Position numbers and translations under genes: made by a program. A model generated the notes under the pieces. That model was not told the origin of the DNA and did no database searches. It saw nothing but the letters and a program-made list of their open reading frames with translations. From Glomus cerebriforme (Eukaryota > Glomeromycota > Glomeromycetes > Glomerales > Glomeraceae), in NCBI GenBank assembly GCA_003550305.1, contig QKYT01000153.1, positions 1-64,000 of the forward strand: a stretch of DNA of 64,000 bases, in the 5' to 3' direction. Each line of letters opens with the position of its first letter. The first letter of the stretch is position 1. Of this stretch, positions 21,133-33,113 are shown piece by piece.

Positions 21133-23225
21133 ATGTTGCTATTCGATTCTGATAAGAAACAAACGAAGCAAAAACTTCAAGTTCGATATTCAGAGTTTCA
21201 GGCTATCGTTCTATGTGGTTACGGAAACAGGTACTTGTTTTTATTCCACTAAGTTCTTCTAGCATATTTGGCTTTAACGAAAAATATTATCAAACATTGC
21301 AGGCTTTATCCACTTACCGAGGATAATAATGTACCTAAGGCTTTACTTCCTTTAGCCAATAAACCAATGTTACATTACGTTTTGGACTGGTTGGAAAGAT
21401 CCGGAGTTACTGGTATATAAATTCATCATAAAAATTCTTTCCTATAATCCAATTATGTTAATAAACTATATCATTTTACAATAAGAATAGACGTAATAGT
21501 TGTTTCAGAATCAAGCGGAGAGCATAAAGTTGGACATTATATCAAGAATGACTATGTAGGAAAATTGAAACCAAATTTAGAAGTTGTTAAAGAAGACGTA
21601 GGAACAGCCGATGTGTTGAGAGCGATTAAAGATAAAATTAAAGTACTTATATTTTATATACCTTGCATTACCATTACTATAATTAACTAATTAATCATAT
21701 TTTCTTTATAAGAATGATTTCATCGTGATTAGTTGCGATTTGATTCTTGATTTACCTCCTCACCAGTTCTTGGATCTTCATCGTACTCAAGATCCTACCT
21801 TTACAGCACTTTATTACGAACCAAAAAAATCAGAGGGTGGTGGAGGAAGTGGTAGTGTTTATAAGGACGATAGTAAGTTTTTCTTTTTCTTCGAATAATT
21901 TATCATTTAAATGGAAATTAATAATTATTAAATTCAAAAGACTCTAAGCAATTCGTCGGAGTTGATATTAACCAATCACGTCTTGTCTATGTCGCGTCTG
22001 GAGCTGATTTAGATCAGGAATTTTCTTTGCGTATGTCACTATTGTGGAAGTGCGTACGTGTATTCCATTCTTGAAAATAAGTATGACTAACCAATGACTA
22101 GCTAACTTATCACTAACTTAATAGGTTTCCACGCGTCAATATTCATACAACTTTACAAGATTCTCATCTTTACATTTTTAAGCGATGGGTAATTGATTTA
22201 GTTGCACAGAGAAAAGCAATTTCCAGTGTTCGAGAACATTTAGTCCCATTACTTGTAAAATGCCAATATCAAAAAAATTTATTAGAAAGAGAAGGAATAG
22301 ATAAATGTACGTGCCTCGATATCGCAAACTAAATCATAAGTTAATTTGATATTTAATTTTTTTGATATTTTTATTAATAATCTTTAGTTATATTTGATTA
22401 AAGTGGCCAAATCGCAAGAAAATCATCAGAAAACTGCTCTTGAATACTCTGCTACATGGGATGAGAGAGATAAAGAACCAGTTCGTTGTCAGGTTTACAT
22501 ATATAATACTGGATTTTGTGGACGTGGAAACACTGTAGCAAAATATTGTGATTTGAATCGTTATGTATGTTTTGAATTCTTACTTTTTCAATATGAGTAG
22601 TGCCAATTTAGTAATATAAAACTTTTTATATCCAAAGTTGACGAAAATTAGCACCGAATCACGTGTTTCTCCATCAGCAGAAGTGAATGCAAAGACTCAA
22701 GTGAGCTAGTTAAAGTTCATATGTATTTTTGAAATATTCTAATTCTTTATGAATAATTTATTCCATCTAATAACAAAGGTTGGTTCAGATTCACTTGTTG
22801 GTGATGATACTAAAATTGATGAACGTACCTCTATTAAACGGACAACTATCGGTTCACACTGCGTTATTGGTAAAAATGTAAAAATTACTAATTCTGTTCT
22901 AATGGATAATATTATTGTAGAAGATGGGTAAGTTTATTTAAATATTAAATATTTTATTTCTTGAAAAATTTGCTTAATTAGAACTTTATTTAATAGTGTC
23001 AAACTAGAGGGATGTGTTGTTTGTAATAATGCCAAAATAATGGAAAAATGCAGTTTAAAAGATTGTGAAGTTGGCGGTGGTTATGTTGTAGTAACGGAAA
23101 GTACGTATCTTTTTTAATGTTCGCTTATGTTCTATAATTTTTATGTTATTGACTGATATATAATTATACATGTACTAGCACAAACCAAGAACGAACAACT
23201 TGTCGAATTCCGAGATTTAAGTTAA
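21133..23225 (+). CDS. eif2b3: Translation initiation factor eIF2B subunit gamma
   Basis: Eleven exons (21133-21230, 21303-21412, 21491-21642, 21713-21872, 21941-22049, 22125-22306, 22404-22564, 22638-22700, 22779-22927, 22997-23100, 23179-23225) join to 444 residues. eIF2B exchanges GDP for GTP on eIF2; gamma pairs with epsilon in the catalytic subcomplex. The nucleotidyltransferase-like N-terminus is visible as QAIVLCGYGNRLYPLTED, PKALLPLANKPMLHYVLDW, VVKEDVGTADVLRAIKDK and FIVISCDLILD. The C-terminal left-handed beta-helix is visible as hexapeptide-like runs around SLVGDDTKI, IKRTTIGSHCVIG, VLMDNIIVEDG and AKIMEKCSLKDCEVGGG. Length fits fungal Gcd1/EIF2B3. For exon 7 a nearer AG would introduce a stop, so the acceptor at 22403 was chosen. 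Confidence 0.92.
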
Positions 23226-23736
23226 TTATAATTATCACGTGATCAATATTAAGCTGTTGTCATATTAATAGATGAATAAATGCAGTTTTGATATATATAT
23301 AAATAATAAATTTCCTGTTAGAGTTGTCACTATTGTTCGATTAGGTTAGATCGGCTTTTCGTATATTTTTAATGGTTTATCACGTGTTTTCATTTAATTA
23401 TCAGATCATCGCGCCAAATCTCTGGAAATCGTAAAATCAAGTATATTGATTTCCGGTCTTTTTTCAATTGGACTAGTATATTAGTGGATTATTCAAATGA
23501 TCAAAAAATACCATAGTAATTTACTAAGTAAGGAAACGCATTTAATACATCTTTTTTTTTGATTATTGTAACAAAGTAACAAAGTATTATGTTACCTTAA
23601 AATTTGTGTTTGAAACTCTATATATCTCTTCATTTGCTACCGGCTAAAAAAAAAATTATATATCTAATGTCATTTCTTAATTCTTTTTAAATTAAACGTT
23701 GCAAGTTTATATTTCAAAGAAAATAGATAAAGAATA
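23226..23736. other. Intergenic region, promoter of the Pro/Tyr-rich gene
   Basis: AT-rich, with CACGTG boxes near 23237 and 23384 and a TATATAT near 23620, about 115 bp upstream of the next start. No exon visible. Confidence 0.4.
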
Positions 23737-25164
23737 ATGGAATATCAATATCCGGAAAAAGGGAATTACGACTATTCTCAGCAGCAACAATATCCTCCTG
23801 TTGATAATAGACCCCCATTAACTACTCCAAGTATAATGCCATATCCGGGACCAGAACAACAAGGTCCTCCTCCAACAATTATACCGTCAGAAAAACAGCA
23901 ATTGTCTTATACTGATACTTATTCTCAGCAGCAACAACAATTTCCTACTCCTACAATGCCGTTAACTATGACAGAAGCAACCTCTAATCAAAATAATAAT
24001 AATCAATCGACTTCATATAATCCACTACCTGAGCCGTCTTATAATAACAACCCATATAATTCACCACCTGTGCCGTCTTATAATAATGTCCAGTACAATT
24101 CACTATCTGAGCCGTCATATAACAACCAGTACATTCCACCACCCGAGGTGTCTTATAATAATGACCAGTATATTCCACCACCCGAGCTGTCTTATAATAA
24201 TAATCAATATGTTCCATCAACCGAGCCGTCTTATAATGATAACCAATATGTTCCACCACCTGAGCCGTCTTATAATATTTCGTACAATTCACCACCACCA
24301 CCACAACAGACGTCTTATAATAATAATTCGTACAATTCAGCTCCTGAACCGTATATTACACCATCAAATGTACCACAAAGTCAGCTACAATCTCAACCAC
24401 AATCTTATGATTATAATAACAATAATGTTTATTCTAGTTCATCTTCAAATGTTTCTCCATATTTAACGAAACCATATTCTCGTACTCAAAATTACAATAA
24501 CACGCAATCATCAAGCGTCTCTTCTCCTTCAGCACCACCTTCGAATTTTGATGATAAATCACCAAAACCTCCAAAACATTACGAATCTCCAAATGCACCT
24601 CGCCCACCAAAAAATTATTATCCACCATCAAACCCTATAACAGGACCTTATTATTCATCATCAAATACACCTTCACATATACCAAATCAATCCAGACCTG
24701 TAGATGATTATCCACCGCCTAGAACAAAACGTCCACGTCGAAATGATTGTGATTGTGCAGATTGTTGTTCAATATGTGGTTGTATAAGATGTACTTGTAC
24801 TTTAATTACTTTTATTTTTGCTGCACTTTTTATAGTTGCAGGTGTTTTTTTAATTAGTTATTCAAAAATTTTACCGGGAAAATGTCAAGGTATTTGTGAT
24901 CCTACAAATGGGGGTGGAATACCAAATCCTGGCAATTTACCAAGTAATATTAACAATCCAATCGATAAAATCAATAATGAATTCAATAATGACACTCAAC
25001 AATGTTCTAAGTTTTGTAAGGACAGTGTGTTTAAAGGCCTATTTTATGGTGGGTTAGGACTTATAGGTGTTGGTGTTCTAATGGCTTTATCTCAAATTAT
25101 ATGTATGTGTTGTAGAGTTAGTTCAAGTGGTGGAAGAGGTACAGGTTGTTTATATTGTTGCTAA
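23737..25164 (+). CDS. Pro/Tyr/Asn-rich repeat protein with Cys cluster and two membrane segments
   Basis: This is an intronless frame of 475 residues. Residues 1-95 are Gln/Pro/Tyr-rich. Residues about 96-185 hold seven imperfect 13-residue repeats of the type EPSYNNNQYVPPP. More Pro/Ser-rich sequence runs to about 330, followed by a basic RTKRPRR and a cysteine knot-like CDCADCCSICGCIRCTC. A hydrophobic segment at about 354-378 (TFIFAALFIVAGVFLISY) and another at about 435-460 (GLFYGGLGLIGVGVLMAL) flank a loop with two CxxxC-type pairs. No signal peptide is visible, so the long repeat tail is probably cytosolic and the protein a two-pass membrane protein; the Cys cluster next to the first span could be palmitoylated. 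I do not recognise the family. Function unknown. Confidence 0.75.
   Translation: MEYQYPEKGNYDYSQQQQYPPVDNRPPLTTPSIMPYPGPEQQGPPPTIIPSEKQQLSYTDTYSQQQQQFPTPTMPLTMTEATSNQNNNNQSTSYNPLPEPSYNNNPYNSPPVPSYNNVQYNSLSEPSYNNQYIPPPEVSYNNDQYIPPPELSYNNNQYVPSTEPSYNDNQYVPPPEPSYNISYNSPPPPQQTSYNNNSYNSAPEPYITPSNVPQSQLQSQPQSYDYNNNNVYSSSSSNVSPYLTKPYSRTQNYNNTQSSSVSSPSAPPSNFDDKSPKPPKHYESPNAPRPPKNYYPPSNPITGPYYSSSNTPSHIPNQSRPVDDYPPPRTKRPRRNDCDCADCCSICGCIRCTCTLITFIFAALFIVAGVFLISYSKILPGKCQGICDPTNGGGIPNPGNLPSNINNPIDKINNEFNNDTQQCSKFCKDSVFKGLFYGGLGLIGVGVLMALSQIICMCCRVSSSGGRGTGCLYCC
24022..24290 (+). repeat. 39-bp coding minisatellite, about 7 units
   Basis: CCGTCTTATAATAA-type blocks recur near 24033, 24073, 24111, 24146, 24185, 24224 and 24262, giving a period of about 39 bp or 13 codons inside the Pro/Tyr-rich gene. 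Units differ at many third positions and by some replacements, so it is an older, diverged array that has stayed in frame. Confidence 0.8.
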
Positions 25165-26240
25165 AAGAAAAAAAATCAAAAATCAAAAACAGATAATTGT
25201 TTGTGAATCAAATTTAAAAAATATTATTTATATATGTATATGATTAAAAATATTTTGGTTAAAAAAAGTTATATTTATTGTAATATTAATTATTTATTTT
25301 TAAAAACAAGTTATATTTTGATTTTTAAGGAAATCAATTTTTAAAATCTTTATTTAAAAATATATAAATATATTTAAAAAATAATAGAAAAAACAAAGTA
25401 AATAAATAGATTTTATATAATCCTATTTCTATTTTTAAACAAAATCCTCTTTTAATGGTATTGTTATTTTATTTCACATTACTAATGCAAAAAATTTTAC
25501 AAATTGCAGTATTTACAAAATTAAACTTAAGCTATAAAAACTATTTTATTAAAATTGTTTAATATTTATATATTATAGAAATATTTGAATATTTAAAAAT
25601 CTATTTAAATAGGATTTTGAACTGTATATAAAGGTGAGATTTAGCTAAAAGAAATTTTATTATTAGCTATATATATTTTTAGAGGTAGAAACTTCAGATA
25701 ACTGAAAAAAAGATAATTTTTTGATTTATTTTATCCTATAAAAATGAAAATTAAAACAGATTACCTAAGGATTCTGTTGAATTTCAATTTATTATGAATT
25801 TAATAAGTTTAAAAAAAACAATATTTCATCATTTGTTAAAATATAAAGCCGGTTTATATTTGCATTTTCTAATAATATCCAAGAATTTGTTGCCTAATAA
25901 ATAAACACATTCCAAATGATTTCATTAAATAGTATTCCTCTTATATTTTATTGGAGTATAAAGCGATAATAAATAAATAAAAATTGACTGTGTATTTTCA
26001 ATCAAAAACAGGACTCGATTTCAAGTACTTAGCTACATATTTTACATATTTGCTATTAAACAATTTTTCTAGATCATCAGATTTAATAAGCAGGTCCAGA
26101 TCGGATTTTCATTTATTTCGTCATATAATAATTTTTTTTCCTACTATCGTTTCATAAAATTTCTTTAATTTTGTTATATTTATATAGTATAATCAATTGA
26201 CTTAATAATACTTATCTTCCTTTAATAAAGACTTAAAAAT
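25165..26240. other. AT-rich intergenic region
   Basis: Contains the 3' flank of the preceding gene and AT runs. No supported gene, RNA or repeat structure. Confidence 0.55.
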
Positions 26241-27046
26241 ATGTCGAGAAGTAGATCAAGAAGTTTTATTACAACAGAAAATCCAACTACTTACGATGAA
26301 GACCAATTTGCTTTACCGAACTTAAATTCTAATTGGGTATATTATAAAGGTAAAAAAAAAAAATTTTTTTAATGAACAAGTCTTAGAAATATTCTTGTCT
26401 TCAACTAATTGATTCTATAAATTGAAGGATCTTACTTATTTATTTCGATTGAATTGTTTAATTTCTTGTCATTTAGGTGCTTGGCTAGTTCATATCATTC
26501 TGATTATTTGCGTTAAGGTTTTATTTAGTAGTGTTCCTGGAGTATCTTCTGAAACCAGTTGGACATTAACCAACCTAACATATATGCTCGTAAATATTAT
26601 TCTCTTATGTTAAAACTTTTCCCTTTCTTAAACATTATTATTAAATTTTATTTTGTTAATATTTTGATTTAGGGTAGTTTTGTAATGTTTCATTGGGTGA
26701 AAGGGGTTCCATTCGATTTTAATTCGGGAGCTTATGACGGATTGACATTATGGGAACAAATTGATAATGGAGCTCAATTTACTCCCGCTAAAAAATACCT
26801 TACAGCTTTACCAATTGGATTGTATGTAAGCAAGTTAAATATGTAAAGATTTATTATATTAAATATGAATTTATTAATTTTTTCCTTTATCTTTTTTTTA
26901 GGTTTTTACTTAGTACACATTATACTCATTATGATGCATTTACATTTTTGATCAATTTTACATTTTTAGCGGTGGTACTTATAGCAAAATTACCTCAATT
27001 GCATAAAGTTCGATTATTTGGAATTAATAGGCTTGAAGTTGAATGA
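26241..27046 (+). CDS. ORMDL family protein (regulator of serine palmitoyltransferase)
   Basis: Four exons (26241-26349, 26477-26589, 26673-26821, 26902-27046) join to 171 residues. Orm/ORMDL proteins are four-span ER membrane proteins that bind and restrain serine palmitoyltransferase, the first enzyme of sphingolipid synthesis. The N-terminus has serines in an Arg-rich context (SRSRSRSFIT), as in yeast Orm1/2, where phosphorylation relieves inhibition. Family blocks are NLNSNWVYYKGAWLVH, TSWTLTNLTYML, FVMFHWVKGVPF, GLTLWEQIDNG, the polytopic segment PIGLFLLSTHYTHYD and LPQLHKVRLFGIN. Exon 3 ends at GTATGT rather than at the nearby GTAAGC, because only that keeps the frame. Confidence 0.94.
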
Positions 27047-27473
27047 AAAAATTTTAGAATTTTCATAGTTGAACATTTGTTATCGATAGTAGTAGTTGTT
27101 GTATATAATTTTTTTTTACCAACCAAATAATAATATATAGCTGTAGTAATTGGAGAAAGGTGAGATCATACAAAAAAAAAAAAAAAAAAAAATTTACTTT
27201 CATTTCTTCTTTAATAATAATAACTTTATTGAAAACAATATAAAACGTACGTATACTTTATAACCCATTGAAAAAAAAATTTATAAATCCTGTATACTGA
27301 TTTCATATTTGATTTGAAATAGATACAAATATTGTGATATTGAAGAGTTACTACGTTATCCAAATAATAATGAAAAAATAGGTGATATTTTAGCTTTATC
27401 TACATACAATTAGCAATAGCAATAATTTATCTCAAAATTTGCCTGATAATTATAGATTCAATATGACGAATAT
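27047..27473. other. Tail-to-tail spacer with poly(A) run
   Basis: Contains a run of about 21 A (27173-27192 region) and AT-rich 3' flanks of two convergent genes. No exon seen. Confidence 0.5.
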
Positions 27474-28729
27474 TCAATTAGTTTTTTTGTCTTCAGATCT
27501 TCCTTTTTTCTCAAGTTCATTGTATTGGTCAGCCAATCTATTATATTCTTCGGTTTGCTGGGCAGCTTGCTTCTTTAAAGTTTCAATATCAATTGTTCTT
27601 TTTTTTTTTTCTGTATCCAATTCCTTTGTCAAATCTTCAATTTCTTTCCTCATTAGTTCCTCGGATTCCGTGAAACGTAAGTGATCTTTTGACTGATTGG
27701 AAATCTATAATAATATTTTAAAGATATTAATTAATATAAATATGAACCGTTAACCTAACTTCATATATTTTTTAACTGACCTGATTTTTAAGGGTATCGA
27801 GATTATCTTCGGTCGCCAATAGCTCTACGACCAAAACATATGTTCTATTAAGAATCCTATTCATCAAATAATCAAATATTAATCAAATATTAATCAAATA
27901 TAGATATTAATGGATAAAACTATAAAAATTACGATCATTTCACGGTGATACTTACAACGACAAAAAAAGTGTGAATCCTGTCAAGTACCTACGAAGTATA
28001 AACATATTAATGATAGGGTGATTAAGTCTATATTATAATTTTTTAATCAAGAGGTATTTACTTACATATTACGTTGATTATAAAATTTTTTGGCATGATG
28101 TGCAACTTCGGCTCTAGTATCACCTGTGTCGACTTTGTCTTGTTGCTGAACACTAATCGTACGATTAGTGGCATCTAAATAATGATTAATTAATTAATTC
28201 AAAAACCGCTTAAAATTATGAAAATTATAATTTGTTCACTTACCTATAAATAAGATCAAAACAGCACTGTTGAACCAGTAAATAAAGAGTGATAAGTTAA
28301 CAGATCAAACGTAAAAAATAAATTCAAGTATCAACTTACAAAAAAGTGAATTTTAATGCGATTTGAGACCTAGCAATCTATAAATAAAAAGGTTAACATA
28401 TAAATACATTATCGCGAAAATGTTTCAAATATATCTGAATATTTTACCAAATCTGATTTTGACACCCAGCGTAAAACGGCGCGTCTCCACGCGCGTGGAA
28501 AAGGTAGCTTGTTAAAATAATGAGGTCAGTACTTTATCAAAAAAAGAAAGACAAATATTTCTAGTTTAATTGGTTTAACACATACGATTAAAACTACAAA
28601 TGCTGCCAACTAAATATAAATAAAAATTTTGGTTATTTTAATAGGTAAAGGAACAGCTAGAATTAATAAATAAAATAAAAATACCTCAGCAATTAGTAAA
28701 ACGAAAACCAAAGTGTAATAAAGAGTCAT
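27474..28729 (-). CDS. BAP31-like ER membrane protein (Yet family)
   Basis: Nine exons (28729-28685, 28609-28586, 28507-28448, 28377-28340, 28266-28244, 28174-28066, 27988-27956, 27856-27781, 27704-27474) join to 212 residues. BAP31/Yet proteins are three-span ER proteins that act in export and quality control of membrane proteins. Visible parts are MTLYYTLVFVLLIAEVAAF (first span, cleaved-like N-terminus typical of the family), LPFPRAWRRAVLRW, the second span QIALKFTFFAVLILF, NMYLTGFTLFLSLILNRTY (third span) and a cytosolic coiled coil from about residue 137 (LMRKEIEDLTKELDTEKKK). It ends EDKKTN, so Lys are near the tail but the exact KKXX retrieval signal is missing: KK sits at -4/-3 from the end, which does fit KKxx. 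Exons 2 and 5 are 24 and 23 nt. Confidence 0.85.
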
Positions 28730-29055
28730 ATTTGTATTGTGAAAAAAGAGTTTTTTTTGAAAAGTTCTCTAAAGAAAAGTTTTTCTGAAACTGAATTTAG
28801 TATTTATACGTGAATATCAAGGACTATTCCTAATTTTAGTTTTTATTACGTCAAATTACGTTTAAAATTACGTGTTAAAAAATTGATAACTTTAAAGTCA
28901 AGCACATGTTTCTTTAACATTTTTCTTGTGAAACGTTGATTTTTTTTTTAAAAAATTTTTTTTTCAAACATACTATTTTTTCTTAACTTTATTTTGAAGT
29001 TTAACGCCGACCTGCCCCTAACTTCTTTTTTGTGAGAGTATTGCCGTACAAAAAA
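28730..29055. promoter_or_regulatory. Divergent promoter region, BAP31-like / RS-RRM gene
   Basis: 326 bp lie between two head-to-head starts. The stretch is AT-rich with several ACGT cores (TTACGTCAAATTACGTTT near 28846). No clear TATA box was seen. Shared regulation is inference. Confidence 0.35.
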
Positions 29056-30760
29056 ATGGTGGTCGTATGTCTTCTTTCGTCATTATTATTAATATAGTCG
29101 GCTTTTAAACTTTGTATGTTTCTGATCTAATTTCCTTAAATGTTTTATGTTGCATTATTTTTATAGGCTGAAGGGAATGGCTCACAACAACCTAGTAAAA
29201 TTGATAAGGAAGAAAGTCCGACCCTTATAAATAAACAAGATAACGGTTCAGAATCAAAAAATAAAAAAAGGACCGAAGAAAATGATAAGTCAGTTTAAAA
29301 TTACAAAATATTATAGTTTTAATATAACTCAAAATAAATGATTTTCTGTTAATTACATAAATTTATCAATTTTCTTATTACATATAATTTAATTACTTAC
29401 TGCAGTGAAAAAGTTGAAGTAGACGAGTTCGGTCGCATGTTGAGACGTGATAGCAGACAGCGTGATGACGATTACGATCATAGCGATCACAGTGACTATG
29501 ATCGTTATAAATCTGAATCACGGAGATATAGTAACAGTAGCATTCGTTCCTCTCGGCGACGTTCTTCTGAAGACTACTATGATTCTCGTTCAAGTCATTA
29601 TCACCCAAGAAGTGACCATGGTCGTCAACTTCATTATGATAGATATGTTCCGAGTAGATCTAACTATAATAGACACTCAGATAGTGATCGAGAAGATCAT
29701 TATCGTTATGATGATACTAATAGATTTAGAGATCGGAAACGTGCTAGGACTTGGTCGCGTCGTTCTTCAGATAGTGAGGAGGAACACGAACGAAGACGAA
29801 GTAGCAGCAGAAGACGACGTCGATCTTTGGACAGAAATAATGAACCAGAAGGGAGAAGATGGTCTAATAGTAATTATGAAGACGTATGTTTTTTTTCTTG
29901 TTTTTTAGTTCATTTTTTAAGATTACTCATCGACCTTTTTAATATTATAGCAATATCAAGTAGCAAGTAAATATATTGATACTGAGTTTTATACCAAAAA
30001 AATATATGTCGGTGACCTTAAAGATGTCACTGAACGTGCATTGCATATGGCCTTTGAACGATTCGGGGATATAGAAAATATTGATATGGTTTCTGAAAAA
30101 GGGTGAGTCCTCGTTTAATTTAATTTTGTTATCGTTAGACTCTTTATTGTTATTCTTGTTTTAACAAAACAAATATATGTAAACATAGTATCGCTTTCAT
30201 TGATTTCGATACCGAAGAAAACGCGACTGAAGCTCGTCGTAAAATGAATGGAACATTGTTGGGTTCAGGTTATATACAAGGTATAAAAAATGAATAGTTT
30301 TAGCCATCAGGTTCTTTATTGATATTAAATACTAATTTATGTGGACTTTAGTGAATCGTGCTAAAAGACCAGAAAGAAATCTAAATGGGTTCGGAAATGT
30401 TCCTTGGAGTGATGCAGGTTTTTTATATTGACATCATGAGACAAACAATTATAATACAATTTATCTGATAATATTCCTTCATAGATGGTACAACCGCCAA
30501 ACAGAATGATATTAAACAAATTACATATGGAATTCAATATTCATTTCAAACTACTCCATATCCTCAATACACGACCGTTAACAGAACAGGTTAACTTGTT
30601 ATCCAATATTTATTTAATATTAAGGAAAAAAAATTCTATAAAGATTAACAAAATTATTTTCATCTTTTCTTTTTTGGTTACAGTTCCACCTTCACAACCA
30701 CCATTAGATCCAAGAGCACAAGGTCATAAACGTAAAATAATAGCTTACGATGATCTTTAA
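29056..30760 (+). CDS. RS-rich RRM protein, probable pre-mRNA splicing factor
   Basis: Eight exons (29056-29064, 29167-29288, 29406-29883, 29951-30102, 30189-30280, 30352-30417, 30485-30589, 30684-30760) join to 366 residues. The first coding exon holds only nine bases (M V V), so the start is the least certain point. After an acidic/Lys-rich start comes VEVDEFGRMLRRDS, a DEFGR motif seen in several splicing proteins, then a 130-residue Arg/Ser/Asp/Tyr-rich domain with RSSRRRSS and RRSSSRRRRRS. A single RRM follows at about 215-295, with RNP2 KIYVGDL and RNP1-like IAFIDFD. The C-terminus HKRKIIAYDDL is basic-acidic. RS plus RRM suggests a nuclear role in splicing. I cannot assign an orthologue. 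Confidence 0.75.
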
Positions 30761-31101
30761 AATAGGTGAGTTTAATATATAATTATTTATTCTTTTTTTA
30801 TAAAAATTATTATATTTTCAGTATAAATTAATTCATTGCTTAAGCAAAAAATTACCATATTGTCCTTTAGCACCATAAGATTTTTATTTAGTTTTCAATC
30901 ATTTGTTGTTAATCTTTTAATAGTTTTTTTTTATTCTTTAGAGGTAAGTAAAATTTTCATTTTTTCATAATTCACTATTTTATACAATCCTGAATTGTAA
31001 TTTAGGAAAAAAAGGGGGAGGGAAACAAAATTTAAGAAAAAAAAATATTAAATATTTAATAAAATCAAATGAATATTAAAATTACATCAAATCCTGGATT
31101 T
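30761..31101. other. Tail-to-tail intergenic spacer
   Basis: 3' flanks of two convergent genes. A possible UTR intron (GGTGAG at about 30765 to TTTAG) is suggested but not supported by coding sequence. Confidence 0.4.
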
Positions 31102-31871
31102 TCACAAATATCTTTTAGCAGCAAACCGAACTTTGGTATCAAACCCAATGGAAGTAATAGGAGAATTAACTTCATAGAATGGATTCATTAATATCTTTGT
31201 TATTTAAATAATAATATTAATAATAATAAATAATATTAATTTATTTATAAAAATATATATATATAAATTTTAATTATCATTAATACATACCTTTATATAT
31301 AATTCATAGCATTCATTAAAAAAATTCCTAATACTATCCTCATTTTTAGATTCATGTAATAACATGAATTTAATATCTTTAAATATTTAATCATTTAGAG
31401 ACATATAAATTTAAATATTTTACAGAATTATGAATAATAATTATAAAAGGATACTTCCAGCTGAAATGAAAGCAGAAATATGCCATTCATTGAATTTATC
31501 TACAGATTTAAGATACCTATAAAAAAAATTATTTATTATGTATTAAAATTTAATTTTATATATTTTATTACATATATCATACATAGCATTAGTATTCCAT
31601 TGTAATTCCTCCACAAGATCCAAGGCAGAATGGATGATAAATTGATTTAAATGACGATGTTCATCTTTCTACTAAGTTAACAATATTATAAGAAAAAGAA
31701 TTTTAAGTTTAATATGAAATTAAAAAAAGGATTTCGATTATATAGTATTCGCACAAAACGTATCACCTTCACATTTGGGTCAAGACCGATAGATTTTGTT
31801 CCAGAAGAACCAAATTCTACCTCATAAATAGGATTATCTTTTGTACCTACTATAGCGAAATAAAATGACAT
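31102..31871 (-). CDS. trappc2: Sedlin, TRAPP complex subunit 2
   Basis: Five exons (31871-31767, 31668-31583, 31516-31455, 31376-31291, 31194-31102) join to 143 residues. Sedlin is a longin-fold core subunit of the TRAPP tethering complexes, which act in ER-Golgi transport and activate Rab1/Ypt1. Visible blocks are [79 protein letters not shown] and the hallmark [11 protein letters not shown] followed by [13 protein letters not shown]. Length and order agree with human TRAPPC2 (140). All introns are GT-AG. Confidence 0.94.
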
Positions 31872-32297
31872 TATAAATAAAATTTTTTAATGAAGGAAAA
31901 AGAATTATATTAATAATACTTTTTTTCTGATGGTTTACATATGATTGGGTCACCATCAGCCACATTACTTTCGCGTAACATTTGATTTTCGCACGTTTGA
32001 ACTTAAAACTAAAAAAACTGGTGGTGTATTTAATATTTAATACAAAAAAGTAAATGAAAAAGTTCCTCCGGAAATTTATATACAGTATTTATAGAATCAA
32101 AAAAAAAAAAAAATAAAATAAAATAAATAAGCAGATGAATATAAAAAACGCGTCTTTAATATATCATACTTCAAAAGATAAATTTCTCTGACAAAGTGCT
32201 ATCTATAAAAGAATGTATATATAAATAAATATGCCAATAAAATAATAAACCCTTTTTAACAGATATGTAAATTAAGGATAATGTGCAGTTACTATAT
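31872..32297. other. Intergenic region, promoter side of sedlin
   Basis: AT-rich with a poly(A) run near 32100. No additional exon; the minus-strand open frame at 32171-32353 only overlaps the end of the next gene in another frame. Confidence 0.5.
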
Positions 32298-33113
32298 TCA
32301 ATTATCAATTGTTTCACATTCATCAATTGTGAAATATAAAAAATTTCCATCATCGGATAATTTTTGTTCGCCTTTTTTTATAACAATTTTCTTTTTAAAT
32401 AAAGGAGCGTTTAGTACCATACTATGATATTCACCCATTTCACCACATCCATCAACATTATCTTGTTTTAAAATAATATTTTCGTATAAATCTCTAGTTA
32501 ATATGTTACCGACCATTTTTCTAGCCACATTTTCATTAATCTTTTCTAGATTAACGCAAGTAATTAATATTTCAAAATTATTTAGAGAAAATATCAAATT
32601 CATTAATTCGTTTCGGTCTCTTTCCCATAATGGTCGAAGTAATTTAACATTAGTATTTTCTACCACACGATCCATAAATCGATTACATACATCTAATATA
32701 TCACCCGTAGCTAAATATGGTACATTACGAGAAACAATTAAAGAACGATATGATTCTAAATATGGTGGTGTTACTGGTAAAAATGAATGAGGAAGTGAAA
32801 GTGTTTTTGCTTGAAGTGATATTAATAGTTGTGAATGTGCTAAGAACGGTTTTGTGGTTATAGGAGGAATAAATGTAACTAATGATGTTACTTTATATTT
32901 TGATGGTTGTGCAGATATTAAGTGTAATGTTAATGTACTATCTTTGCCACCTTTTTGGTTTTTTTTTTAAAAAAAAAAAAAGCAAGCAAGCAAAGGTTAA
33001 TTAAGTTGAACGTATGAGTGTAGAGTAAGAATTGATTATTTGACCTTACCTGTAAATGAAAGACAAACTTCTTTGGGTTCAGTATCATTTGAATCATTCG
33101 TATTTTCATCCAT
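32298..33113 (-). CDS. dph6: Diphthine-ammonia ligase-like ATP pyrophosphatase (DPH6)
   Basis: Two exons (33113-33050, 32950-32298) join to 238 residues. DPH6 carries out the last, ATP-dependent amidation step of diphthamide formation on elongation factor 2. The PP-loop is built across the splice junction as SFTGGKDSTLTLH; the usual first Ser of SGGKDS is Thr here. Later family blocks are YLATGDILDVCNRF, LLRPLWERDRNELM and CGEMGEYHSMVLNAPLFKK, the last matching the CGExGEY motif of the diphthamide-synthesis domain. The middle part (TTKPFLAHSQLLISLQAKT) is more diverged. Length fits archaeal and animal DPH6. A second possibility is another member of the same PP-loop family. It is head-to-head with the small secreted protein gene. 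Confidence 0.8.

Noticed and set aside
23300..23350. GTTCGATTAGG string resembling a tRNA T-arm
   Set aside because: No acceptor stem, D-arm or anticodon arm can be formed around it.
24086..24466. Open frames overlapping the Pro/Tyr-rich gene in other frames and on the minus strand
   Set aside because: They are translations of the 39-bp coding repeat in wrong frames, giving His/Ile/Met-rich low complexity.
29393..29908. Overlapping frames at the RS domain
   Set aside because: The RS frame continues into an RRM through consistent splice sites; the others do not.
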